Shown: piece by piece, positions 1 through 7,692 of the stretch
Position numbering within the stretch: position 1 is the first letter of the stretch
How the letters are laid out: the number at the start of each line of letters is the position of its first letter
Assembly: GCF_018326005.1 (NCBI RefSeq)
Contig: NZ_AP021903.1
Location: forward strand, 4,949,001-5,013,000
Origin: Pseudomonas sp. Seg1
Lineage (GTDB): Bacteria > Pseudomonadota > Gammaproteobacteria > Pseudomonadales > Pseudomonadaceae
Reading direction: 5' to 3'
DNA length: 64,000 bases
Notes under the pieces: model-generated
The model's database searches: none
Told to the model about the DNA's origin: nothing
The model's input: only the letters and a program-made list of their open reading frames with translations
Program-made: the position numbers and the translations under genes

Positions 1-263
1 TGCAGGGTACGCAGCTGGAGATTGAATACGCACGTGACACCATGCCTCGCGGGGTGTTGGGTATGAACGCGGCGATGATGGAGGACTACCTGAAGTTCAT
101 CGCTAACCGTCGTTTGAGCCAGATTGGTTTGAAGGAAGAGTATCCGGGGACTACGAATCCGTTCCCTTGGATGAGTGAGATTATGGACTTGAAGAAAGAG
201 AAGAATTTCTTTGAGACCAGAGTGATTGAGTATCAGACTGGTGGTGCTCTGAGCTGGGACTAA
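1..263 (+). CDS. nrdB: Ribonucleotide reductase beta subunit, C-terminal part
   Basis: This is the 3' end of the small subunit of class I ribonucleotide reductase, which carries the radical cofactor used to make deoxyribonucleotides. The frame is open from base 3 at the window edge, so only about 86 residues are visible. The segment with ANRRLSQIGL, then FPWMSEIMDL, and the extreme C-terminus RVIEYQTGGALSWD are typical of NrdB; the C-terminal tail is the part that docks on the NrdA subunit. The start lies outside the window. A strong terminator follows, so the gene closes its transcription unit. Identification is firm from the conserved tail. Confidence 0.93.
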   Translation, partial: QGTQLEIEYARDTMPRGVLGMNAAMMEDYLKFIANRRLSQIGLKEEYPGTTNPFPWMSEIMDLKKEKNFFETRVIEYQTGGALSWD

Positions 264-324
264 CTAATAGTCTCGCTCGCCACGATTTGACGATTGCTGC
301 CTGAGTCGACGAGTCGAGAAAGCT

Positions 325-353
325 AAAAGCCCCGATCTGATCGGGGCTTTTTT
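325..353 (+). terminator. Rho-independent terminator of nrdB
   Basis: A GC-rich hairpin (AAAGCCCCGATC paired with GATCGGGGCTTT) runs directly into a T tract, about 60 bases after the nrdB stop. It separates nrdB from the accessory genes that follow. Confidence 0.9.
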
Positions 354-479
354 ATGGGCGATTGGTAATCCTTTTTACGCCTACGTCACAGCGTTCAATC
401 TCCTACAGCACTTACAGTCGCTTCCCATTGAAGCCTGCCAAGAGCACTACTAAGCTCTATCGCAGGTGCCTAAGAAACG

Positions 480-575
480 CCCAACGTAGAAAGCTTGGTC
501 AGTGACACAGACGCGTAATTCGTCGGTGGCAACTGCTCTGCTCGTTGGGATTTCTTAAGTCCACTCTACGTTGGG
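480..575. repeat. Inverted repeat CCCAACGTAGA, 11-bp arms
   Basis: CCCAACGTAGA at 480-490 is repeated exactly in inverted orientation at 565-575, with 74 bases between. A partial third copy (AACGTAGAGG, 599-608) overlaps the likely ribosome binding site of the BRO-N gene. The stretch 354-615 has no other gene-like content. The repeats could be binding sites for a regulator of the downstream gene or remnants of an insertion boundary; the sequence alone does not decide. Confidence 0.5.
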
Positions 576-615
576 GTCAGGCCCTCCCAAAATCCATAAC
601 GTAGAGGTCATAGAT

Positions 616-1149
616 ATGTCTGATCCATGCTCGGCAACCGTCTTCTCTCGCCACAATCTTTTTTTACATGCCCTTCTATGGGAAAACCAGCCTTGGTTTT
701 CCGCCCGCGATGTCGGCCGCTTGATTGGTTTTCATCTGAATGACCGGGTGGTCAATAAGCTAGATAGCGATCAACGCCGCATTATGTGGATTGAGTACTT
801 TCGAGAACCAGAACAGCATCTGATGCTTAGTGAATCCGGGGTGTATGCGCTGCTGGTCTATCACTACGTTCCGGGGAATCGGCTGTTGCGTGAGTGGCTG
901 ACCAATGAGGTAGTGCCTACCTTGCGCGACGCTGCGGATTCGGGAGATTCAAATCGGCCAATGTTGAGTTTGTTGGATTGGCCAGAGATGTCGTTGAGTT
1001 TGCTGCATTGGCGGGATGAGGGGTGGATTCGGCTAAGGGATATGCCTTACCTGTTGAACGATCAGAAGCCACGACGAACTTCTCTAGAGAAACCCTGGTG
1101 GCGACGGGTTGCGCAGGTGTTTCAGTCCTCGAAGCACTCGATGGGCTAG
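616..1149 (+). CDS. BRO-N domain protein
   Basis: This 177-residue protein has an N-terminal BRO-N-like fold (roughly residues 10-105: SRHNLFLHALLWENQPWFSA, then VGRLIGF, SESGVYALLVYHY and LREWLTNEVVPTLR). The domain occurs in phage antirepressors and baculovirus BRO proteins and often binds DNA. The C-terminal 70 residues (RDEGWIRLRDMPYLLNDQ) are not recognised. ATG 616 was chosen because GAGG lies 8 bases upstream; a TTG at 571 lies upstream in frame without a clear site. It is the first gene of an accessory cluster downstream of nrdB. A regulatory role is an inference from the domain. Confidence 0.8.
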   Translation: MSDPCSATVFSRHNLFLHALLWENQPWFSARDVGRLIGFHLNDRVVNKLDSDQRRIMWIEYFREPEQHLMLSESGVYALLVYHYVPGNRLLREWLTNEVVPTLRDAADSGDSNRPMLSLLDWPEMSLSLLHWRDEGWIRLRDMPYLLNDQKPRRTSLEKPWWRRVAQVFQSSKHSMG

Positions 1150-1234
1150 GGATGGTTTTGTAGGATCGCGCAGGATCTGTCGCTTTTTTCTGTAGGATTT
1201 TTCGTAGACAGAGGTGATGGCCACTAAGTATCGT

Positions 1235-1255
1235 CCGAGGGTTTTCAACCCTCGG
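1235..1255 (+). other. Perfect hairpin just before the HNH gene
   Basis: CCGAGGGTT, loop TTC, AACCCTCGG forms a 9-bp perfect stem ending 7 bases before the ATG at 1263. There is no T tract, so it is not a classical terminator, and no Shine-Dalgarno is seen in front of the ATG. It may be a regulator site, or an mRNA hairpin that limits translation of the nuclease. Confidence 0.5.
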
Positions 1256-1262
1256 CGATTGT

Positions 1263-2009
1263 ATGGACACGGATAAAAGTAACAGCGATTGGAGTGAGGT
1301 CGAGATTCAGGCGGCAGTCGATGCCTATCTCAAGATGCTTGCACGCGAGCAGAGCGGCCAGAAATTCGTCAAGACTGAGGAAAATCGAATCCTGCGTGAA
1401 GGCCCGTTAGCCGGTCGGACTAAAGGCTCTGTCGAGTTCCGGATGCAGAACATTTCTACCGTGTTGGCTGAGATGGATAGAAAGCGTATTCAAGGCTACA
1501 AACCTGCCAAGAATGTTGGCGCGAATGTGGCGCGCAGCATTCGCATGGCGCTAAATGCTTCTATTATTTTGACGCCTGAAGATTCTGCTCCGACTGCGGA
1601 TGAAGAACTATTGGAGCGCCGGGCAGCAAAATTTGAGAGTCAGGCGTTTCTGTATGTACCAAAAGGCATCAAGAATCCGGTACAGGCTGAATGCAAAAAA
1701 AAGACATATCTTCGAGATCCTGAATTAAGGGCTTGGGTTCGCCAGCAGGCTAATGGTAGGTGCGAAGGTTGTGGCAACCCCGCACCGTTTGAAAAGAGTG
1801 GTGAGCCTTTTTTGGAGGTGCACCACGTTAAGCATCTCTCGGAGAATGGATCAGATCGCCCATCGAATGTTGTTGCGCTATGTCCTAACTTTCACCAACG
1901 CTGTCATCACTCGAGCGATAAGCTTGAATTCACTGCTGAGCGCTATAAAAAGATAACAAGATTAAAACAAGAGCAAGAAGGAAGAATGGCAGTCATCCTT
2001 CCCACCTAA
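1263..2009 (+). CDS. HNH endonuclease
   Basis: This 248-residue protein has an HNH nuclease domain at about residues 155-220: zinc-knuckle cysteines (CEGCG, then CPNFHQRCHH), the catalytic-site signature EVHHVKHLSENGSD, and the asparagine in PSNVVALC. The N-terminal 90 residues (WSEVEIQAAVDAYLKML, REGPLAGRTKGSVEFRMQNI, GYKPAKNVG) form a domain that I associate with restriction-type HNH proteins, so the nuclease likely has its own recognition module. The start is taken from this N-terminal domain although no good ribosome binding site is visible. It is convergent with, and only 15 bases from, the GmrSD-like gene. A role in DNA defence is inferred. Confidence 0.85.
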   Translation: MDTDKSNSDWSEVEIQAAVDAYLKMLAREQSGQKFVKTEENRILREGPLAGRTKGSVEFRMQNISTVLAEMDRKRIQGYKPAKNVGANVARSIRMALNASIILTPEDSAPTADEELLERRAAKFESQAFLYVPKGIKNPVQAECKKKTYLRDPELRAWVRQQANGRCEGCGNPAPFEKSGEPFLEVHHVKHLSENGSDRPSNVVALCPNFHQRCHHSSDKLEFTAERYKKITRLKQEQEGRMAVILPT

Positions 2010-2024
2010 AAACCTCATCCTGCA

Positions 2025-3749
2025 CTAAATTTGCTTAGTCCAACGCTCACAGGCCCAAGCCGCGATATCTGCGCCGCGCTTTTTAATCATCTCGATATTC
2101 CACTCTTTTAAATTAGATATCGTTTTTGGTGTTCTATACAAAGTCTCATCACGATAAATTACCTGAGTATCCTCCCAACTCCTATTGCTCTTTTTAGAGT
2201 TTGAAGGGCTACTGAGCGGGACCAAGTTACCCCACGTATCACAAAAACGACTATGCTCGCCATCATCAACATTCCAGTTAGATGAATTCTGAGGCATAAC
2301 ATGATCGATAGTCATTGGCTGAGAATGAGAGATTGGATCCCCATCAAATCCATTCTCATACTCCACTATCACATACTTGCTTATTTTCCTAGAATAAAGA
2401 GGCTTATTACAGATCGCATCGAAAAACATTTCATCATCAGGAAATACAACCGTTTTATTTTCAGAAATTATATCCATAAATAGGGCCGGCTTATTACACC
2501 CACCTTTATCACATATCTTATTAAACATATCTTTGAATAATGCATGCAAGCCTGTGGGCTCATAACCGCAAATAGCACGACGCACTAAGAACGACTCGAC
2601 TAACTCCAAGTAAGTCGCAAATATATCTTGCTTTAGCTTATCCTCCGCCACCAAGCTAAAAAGCCTAAAAACAAATGGCAGCACTGACGTAGGCATTTTT
2701 ATGCGCTTCAGGCTAACAATTGAATCCAATGTACGGACAGACAACTCATACCTTTGCTGCGCCTCAGACAACTCCGCGTCCCCACCCACAAAACAAAGAT
2801 AGATATCCTTATGGCGCTTAATATCCTTGATGATATCTAGTGCACTCCAATCTTTCCATCTAGCTTTAAGGGTAGTGAGCATTTTTGACTTGGTTGTGGA
2901 TGGAGTATCTGACAACGAAAAAGGAAAGAAATAATTTTCAAAATGATCACCCATTGATTCTTCAAGGGGCAACCAGTAAGAGCGATAGACCATCTCAGTA
3001 GCTTCTGGATTCTCCAAAGTCTTCTGAAAAACCAAATTTCTGATCAAATCCTTACTGTCTAACTTTATCCCTTTTGCATTGAGACTATCAAAAACCTGGT
3101 GAGGATCCTGATCATCCCCCAAGTAAATAGTTACCACTTGCAGTCTTTCAAGCAGCACAACAAGGTACTTCTCAAAGAGTTCCTCGCTAAAACTGCCTGT
3201 TTCATCCAGGCAGGATTTTTCAATCAACCTTCCGATTTCTATATTCGCGTCCTTTATACGACCAGCTTTATCACCATGATCAAATAAAGATTTCGCAGAG
3301 TATTTATCAGGAATTTCGCGAAGAACATTATTTAATTGCCGCAAATCAAGCAGAGTAGGAAGGATCTTGGGCTCCCCACGCTGTTTTGTTTTCTGAATCA
3401 GAACATACTTCTCGAACAAATCTTTGGCTACATCGTTAAGACCATATTTTTCAGCAAGCAGACCAAACTGAATAATAAAAAAATAGATGGTAGACAAACG
3501 TTGCTGCCCATCAATGATTTCTATATCGTCGGCATTGAATGCCCTACCAGCACTTTTTATATCGAAAACAACCGCACCTAAAAATCTCGAGGATTCAACG
3601 CCTTCCACAATTTGCGTGATGTCATCCCAAAGTTCACTAATCTGAGACTTGCCCCAAACGTACTGCCGCTGAAAGAGAGGGGAACGGTAGCAAGCCTCCT
3701 TCTCAAAAATTTCCACCATCGAGCTAGCTCCAGCCTCAATCCCTTTCAT
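2025..3749 (-). CDS. DUF262/DUF1524 protein, GmrSD-like nuclease
   Basis: This 574-residue protein carries an N-terminal DUF262 (GmrS-like, ParB-fold NTPase) with FQRQYVWG near residue 23 and IIDGQQRLSTIYFF near residue 78, and a C-terminal DUF1524 HNH-type nuclease (TIDHVMPQNSSNW near residue 475, then WGNLVPLSSPSNSKKSNRSW). This fused architecture is that of GmrSD type IV restriction enzymes, which cut modified phage DNA, and of related defence proteins. The gene is clearly more AT-rich than its neighbours, which points to horizontal acquisition. It converges on the HNH gene and is preceded by a large inverted repeat. The target modification cannot be read from the sequence. Confidence 0.85.
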   Translation of the reverse strand: MKGIEAGASSMVEIFEKEACYRSPLFQRQYVWGKSQISELWDDITQIVEGVESSRFLGAVVFDIKSAGRAFNADDIEIIDGQQRLSTIYFFIIQFGLLAEKYGLNDVAKDLFEKYVLIQKTKQRGEPKILPTLLDLRQLNNVLREIPDKYSAKSLFDHGDKAGRIKDANIEIGRLIEKSCLDETGSFSEELFEKYLVVLLERLQVVTIYLGDDQDPHQVFDSLNAKGIKLDSKDLIRNLVFQKTLENPEATEMVYRSYWLPLEESMGDHFENYFFPFSLSDTPSTTKSKMLTTLKARWKDWSALDIIKDIKRHKDIYLCFVGGDAELSEAQQRYELSVRTLDSIVSLKRIKMPTSVLPFVFRLFSLVAEDKLKQDIFATYLELVESFLVRRAICGYEPTGLHALFKDMFNKICDKGGCNKPALFMDIISENKTVVFPDDEMFFDAICNKPLYSRKISKYVIVEYENGFDGDPISHSQPMTIDHVMPQNSSNWNVDDGEHSRFCDTWGNLVPLSSPSNSKKSNRSWEDTQVIYRDETLYRTPKTISNLKEWNIEMIKKRGADIAAWACERWTKQI

Positions 3750-3788
3750 AAGAAGTACTCCGCGCTAGTATTTTTCAATATGGTTAGT

Positions 3789-3844
3789 ATCAACAGTTGT
3801 AATTTTCCCTGCGGCAGGATCAAAAAATTCTTACAACTGTTGAT
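3789..3844. promoter_or_regulatory. 14-bp inverted repeat upstream of the GmrSD-like gene
   Basis: ATCAACAGTTGTAA (3789-3802) is repeated exactly as its reverse complement at 3831-3844. Each arm is itself a dyad (CAACAGTTG / CAACTGTTG), with centres 43 bases apart, about four helical turns. A separate palindrome CCTGCGGCAGG lies between them (3808-3818). The array begins about 40 bases upstream of the start of the minus-strand GmrSD-like gene, where its promoter should be. It looks like a paired operator for a dimeric regulator. On the plus strand it could also form a weak terminator, since TTTTTT follows. Confidence 0.5.
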
Positions 3845-3878
3845 TTTTTCTCAATTTTCTTGCCTGCTGAATGGTCAA

Positions 3879-4040
3879 ATGACGACTATTCCTACGGAGA
3901 TTAAGTACTATCTTACAAGCGGTGTTGCAACCTCTGTAGGAATCTATTTTTTCCTACCAAGGCTATTTTTCATGCCATCAGTTATCGGTAGGCCTGACAC
4001 ACCCAAGAAACAGGAATCGAGCGACGGTGTCTGGATCTAG
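3879..4040 (+). CDS. Possible small membrane protein
   Basis: A 53-codon frame starts at ATG 3879 and encodes MTTIPTEIKYYLTSG followed by a hydrophobic stretch (VGIYFFLPRLFFMPSV) and a polar tail. It sits in the 390-base gap between the GmrSD-like gene and the next gene. There is no convincing ribosome binding site and the frame continues open upstream, so it may be chance. It is listed because the predicted membrane segment is clean and small membrane effectors are common in defence loci. Confidence 0.22.
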   Translation: MTTIPTEIKYYLTSGVATSVGIYFFLPRLFFMPSVIGRPDTPKKQESSDGVWI

Positions 4041-4138
4041 GCATATCCAAGGAGCTTTTCCGGATTGTGCTCTGTCTACAAATGATCGTTTTCCCCATCA
4101 TTACTACCCCTCCCCCACTCAAGGATCCGAGCCCTACC

Positions 4139-5128
4139 ATGAAATTCGATCTCGCCTACTGCCTCAGCCTCGACGACAAGTTGTCGATCTATGATGTTCG
4201 CGATCTCAATTTCGATGAGACGGTGGCCTTCGATTCCGCGAACGAACACTTCCAGTGCCCCAACGATGCCTGTCGTTCGGCGTTCGAGGCTTCCAATGAG
4301 TTGGGTACTTTCAACGCCAAGAACGTGAATTACGTGCGCACGCCGCACTTCAAAAATCTGCCAACTACGCAGCATGTGGCGGGTTGTCCGTATGTGAGTT
4401 TGAAGGCGTCGGCGCCTGGCGTTGAGACGGCGGATGGCGAGGTGGATGACGGGCGTGAGGAGCATTTCCCTTCAGAGTTGTTGCTCACCCGGCGTGAGTA
4501 TGTGCGCAAGCCTGTCGCGCCAGCGGTGGCGGCGGATGTGTTGCGGGATGATCCGGTGCGGGTGGCGGCGGTGAGTGGTAAAGAGTCGGCGAGTCGTGAG
4601 TCGGCGCCGGACAAGACCAGTGTGTTTGCGCATCCGGTGGAGTGTTTTGTTTCCAACTTCGCGGACAAGGAGTTGCTCAAGCGCATGCCGTTGAAGGTCG
4701 GTGAGCATTCGGCGCCGTACAGTTCGTTCTTCAAGAAGATTGAGTATCTGACGGACAACAAGGGGCTGATTTACTGGGGGCGGATCAAGAAGATCGAGGA
4801 CTTCCACAGCGGTGCCAGTTTTCGTATCGATTTCGAGGACAAGGTCTGGTTCAAGAAACCCGAGGACAGTAAGAAGAAGCCGTATCCGGTCAGCGTTTAT
4901 CTGAACAAGAAGCTGATCGACAACTACCGCAAGCGCAAGGCGTTTCTGGAAGAGATCAAGCACGCGGCGGATAGCGACAAGGCGTTGTTCTGTTTCTTCT
5001 ATGGGGTGACGCCGGAGTTGAAGCAGGTGCCTGGCAAGAAGAACCCCGAAAAGCCTTTCGAGGTCTTCAATGCCAATATCGAGAACCTGGATCACTTCAT
5101 CATTCGTGAAGCGCCGGGTCTGGAGTGA
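4139..5128 (+). CDS. Unrecognised protein with Cys/His cluster
   Basis: This 329-residue protein is not recognised. Near the N-terminus it has a likely zinc site: CPNDACRSAF (about residue 38), then TPHFKNLP, QH and GCPY (to about residue 85). The C..C, PHF, H, C spacing recalls the N-terminal finger of CoiA-like proteins, but that is only a resemblance. A variable acidic/alanine linker follows, then a conserved-looking C-terminal domain from about residue 170 (YSSFFKKIEYLTDNKGLIYW, FRIDFEDKVWFKK, FCFFYGVTPEL). ATG 4139 was chosen over an upstream ATG because the sequence before it codes an unlikely proline/threonine run. It ends 3 bases before a convergent gene. It may belong to the defence islet. 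Confidence 0.7.
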   Translation: MKFDLAYCLSLDDKLSIYDVRDLNFDETVAFDSANEHFQCPNDACRSAFEASNELGTFNAKNVNYVRTPHFKNLPTTQHVAGCPYVSLKASAPGVETADGEVDDGREEHFPSELLLTRREYVRKPVAPAVAADVLRDDPVRVAAVSGKESASRESAPDKTSVFAHPVECFVSNFADKELLKRMPLKVGEHSAPYSSFFKKIEYLTDNKGLIYWGRIKKIEDFHSGASFRIDFEDKVWFKKPEDSKKKPYPVSVYLNKKLIDNYRKRKAFLEEIKHAADSDKALFCFFYGVTPELKQVPGKKNPEKPFEVFNANIENLDHFIIREAPGLE

Positions 5129-5131
5129 GGG

Positions 5132-6328
5132 TTAGCCCTGGGGCAGTTGCAGTTTGACGGCGCCGGGGTGTTGTTTGACGAGTGAGTACGGCAGGATCGA
5201 CCAGTCGGGTGAATCGCAGTCTCGGTCTATGCGGGCGAAGTACGCGCCGATGTACAAACCTTTTTCGGTGAAGTGCCAGTTGGAATAGCTCCAGTTGTCT
5301 TCATTGGTGAAGTCGCAACTTTCATCAACGCCTTCCGCCGGTTTCTTCATTTCATCCGGGTACAGCGCGGTGAGTTGTTTGATCAGCCACGGCTTGAAGA
5401 CTTCGCTTTGGTACTTTGAGCGCGCTGCATCTTCGGCCTCGGTCAACGGCTGGTCACCGCCTCTGTAACGATCAGCGTGAAGGATTGGCTGCCCCTCGCC
5501 CACCCAGAGCACGTCTTCGAGCGACAACGGATGGCCGGTTTTCACATCGATGTTAAGTGGGGAATCGCCGAAGTCCGGATGCGCGCCGCCGCAGTCGTAA
5601 CTGGTGGAAATGTTCAGGCTGATGACGCTGGGCGAGATAAATGTCGGGGTGACGTCCTGTAGGAATTCGGCGTAACCGCGACCTCGCAACTGGCAACCGT
5701 AGTAACTGATGGCCTCGTCCCACAAGCGTCCGAGCAACTGCTGGTTAACCCGTTGCAGATCTTCTTTTGGCATCCCGGATTCGATGCTGAACATGGACAT
5801 CTTGGTATCAGGCTCTTCCCACCATTGCAGGGAGTAGCCCATGAAGTCCTGCTTTTTCCCGGGTTTGAGTTTCAGGCCCTGAAGCCGTAGATATTCGTAG
5901 GGCTCGCTCTTGGGCAACTTGGCGATGTAGGGCAATGCATTCGCCGGTACTTCGGGAAGTGGCGTATCGGTGACCAGTACGGGCAGTTTTTTGCCTTTAG
6001 CGTTTTGCCATTCGCCCTTCCAGCCGGCCTCAATCGGTTTCAGTTTGAGGGTCGGTAATGGCTTGTCCGGGTCCATACGATTGCTGCCCTCTGTGAGCAG
6101 CAAGACGTCATTTTTATAAGTGCCGTTAAGCTCTAGATCGCGGTGAAATTTCTCATAGAAGTAGCGACCGGTGACTTGCTCCGGGTCACTAATATCGACT
6201 TCGAAGACGATCGGCATTTTGCCCAACGTGCCGGTGAACACCATCCGATTATCTTCGGCGTGCGCGAAGGATAGCAGCGAGAACAGCACAGCGGCGCAGG
6301 TTGCCAGGCGCATCAGTCCCTTGAGCAT
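5132..6328 (-). CDS. Periplasmic protein, DUF3298-like, paralogue 1
   Basis: A 398-residue exported protein with a signal peptide (LATCAAVLFSLLSFAHA, cleavage near residue 24). The C-terminal half contains YDCGGAHPDFG followed by NIDVKTGHPLSLEDVLW, which resembles the DUF3298 module of RsiV-type proteins (tyrosine/GGAH, then a ktG line). The N-terminal half (FTGTLGKMPIVFEVD, GRYFYEKFHRDLELNG) is a separate beta-rich region. AAGGA lies 8 bases before the ATG. It is followed, on the same strand and upstream in transcription, by a clear paralogue. Enzymatic function is unknown; lysozyme or surface-stress binding is only a possibility from the family. Confidence 0.7.
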   Translation of the reverse strand: MLKGLMRLATCAAVLFSLLSFAHAEDNRMVFTGTLGKMPIVFEVDISDPEQVTGRYFYEKFHRDLELNGTYKNDVLLLTEGSNRMDPDKPLPTLKLKPIEAGWKGEWQNAKGKKLPVLVTDTPLPEVPANALPYIAKLPKSEPYEYLRLQGLKLKPGKKQDFMGYSLQWWEEPDTKMSMFSIESGMPKEDLQRVNQQLLGRLWDEAISYYGCQLRGRGYAEFLQDVTPTFISPSVISLNISTSYDCGGAHPDFGDSPLNIDVKTGHPLSLEDVLWVGEGQPILHADRYRGGDQPLTEAEDAARSKYQSEVFKPWLIKQLTALYPDEMKKPAEGVDESCDFTNEDNWSYSNWHFTEKGLYIGAYFARIDRDCDSPDWSILPYSLVKQHPGAVKLQLPQG

Positions 6329-6453
6329 TGATCGATCCTTGAAAGAGGCGGAGGCCGTGCCGGCATTGGAGGATTGGCACGGATAAATTCGCGGCGATTA
6401 TGGCGGGGTTACGCTTGGTAATCGAGGGTCTGCGCTTGAAAGATAACGCCACC

Positions 6454-7602
6454 TCAAGGCAGTTGCAGTGCAACCCCGCCCGGATGTTGTTTGACGATTG
6501 TGTACGGCAGAACGCTCCAGTCCACGAATCCGCAGACCGCCGCGACGTGGGCAAATGATGGCTCGATCTTGATGCCCTGTTCCGTGAAGTGCCAACCCGG
6601 ATAATGCCAGGGATAATCCTCGTCGTAGCCGCAATCGTTTTCACCCTCGGAGGTGACGGTCATTTCGGTTGGGTAGAGTTTCAGCAACTGTGCGACCAAC
6701 CAAGGTGCCAGTTCAGTGGCGCGGTAGTTCGACCACGCTGTCGAAGAGCCGGGTGAGCCCGCAGCGAAATCTTCATATTCCTCGTAGTGCAACGGCTTGC
6801 CCTGCCCCACCCACAAAACATCATCAAGGGTCAGAAGCTTGCCTGTCTTGGTATCGATGTTGAGCGCGTCGTGGCTTTGATCCGGATAGGCGCCACCGCA
6901 GTAATAGTCCGATGAAATCCGCACGCTCATCACGGTGGACGACATCCACAGTGGCTGGCTCCACTGCGCGTAACTTCCGGAACAACCATAAGAAGACAAC
7001 ACTTCGCCCCACAAACGCGCCATCAATTTTTGGTTGATACGTCGACGCTCTTCGAGGGAGTAACCGGACACCACTTCAAACAGGGAAGTGTCCGTCTTCG
7101 GCTCGGTCCACCACTGCAGCGTGTAGCCCATGAAAGTGTCGGTCTTGCCTTTTTTGAGTGTGACGCCTTGCAGCCGCAGATATTCGTAAGGGTACTTATC
7201 GTGAAGTGTGATGAAAAAGGGTAAGGCATCGGCGGGTACTTCGGGGATGACGGCTGGCTCTAAGTCGATCTTCAGGGTCTTACCGGCAGTACTTGTCCAC
7301 TCGCCACTCCAACCATTAGTTGTCGGCTGCAGACGAAGGGTCGGGCGCGAGTCTTCCATTCGCGAACCTTCTTCCAGCACCAGTGTTTCCCCGTCCAGGG
7401 CACCGTCGAGTGGCAGATCCTTGCGGTATTTCTTATAGAAGTAACGACCGTCTCCAGTGCGAGGATTTATTTCGAGGACAATGGCCGCTTTACCCAAAGT
7501 GCCGGTGTAGACCTGCGCACCGTTGTCGGCCCAAGTTGCCGTCGAGACAAACAACCCCGTCAGTAAAAGAACAGCGAAAAGGCGCAACAGTCCTCGGAAC
7601 AT
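6454..7602 (-). CDS. Periplasmic protein, DUF3298-like, paralogue 2
   Basis: A 382-residue exported protein, closely similar in layout to the neighbour at 5132-6328: signal peptide (LLRLFAVLLLTGLFVSTATWA), YTGTLGKAAIVLEI, GRYFYKKYRKDLPLDG, YPYEYLRLQGVTLKKGK, MGYTLQWWTEP, and the DUF3298-like YYCGGAYPDQS with NIDTKTGKLLTLDDVLW. ATG 7602 has AAGGA 8 bases upstream; a GTG directly before it is less likely. The two genes lie head to tail 125 bases apart and are best explained by tandem duplication. Function is not known. Confidence 0.7.
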   Translation of the reverse strand: MFRGLLRLFAVLLLTGLFVSTATWADNGAQVYTGTLGKAAIVLEINPRTGDGRYFYKKYRKDLPLDGALDGETLVLEEGSRMEDSRPTLRLQPTTNGWSGEWTSTAGKTLKIDLEPAVIPEVPADALPFFITLHDKYPYEYLRLQGVTLKKGKTDTFMGYTLQWWTEPKTDTSLFEVVSGYSLEERRRINQKLMARLWGEVLSSYGCSGSYAQWSQPLWMSSTVMSVRISSDYYCGGAYPDQSHDALNIDTKTGKLLTLDDVLWVGQGKPLHYEEYEDFAAGSPGSSTAWSNYRATELAPWLVAQLLKLYPTEMTVTSEGENDCGYDEDYPWHYPGWHFTEQGIKIEPSFAHVAAVCGFVDWSVLPYTIVKQHPGGVALQLP

Positions 7603-7692
7603 CACTTCATCCTTGAATAAACGAGCAACTGCCCGCGAAAAATAGCCGTGGATTATGTCGAGGTTGTGCGGGGGAATCGAGCGTCTTCGTTA

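Noticed and set aside
479..577. Integron attC-like site (GCCCAAC ... GTTGGGG)
   Set aside because: The outer cores resemble attC, but the last base of the right core does not fit, the inner L boxes are not seen, and no integrase or array of cassettes is present.
3612..3878. Upstream extension of the small plus-strand frame ending at 4040
   Set aside because: It runs antisense through the start of the GmrSD-like gene and has no gene-like sequence; only the part from 3879 is kept as a weak candidate.
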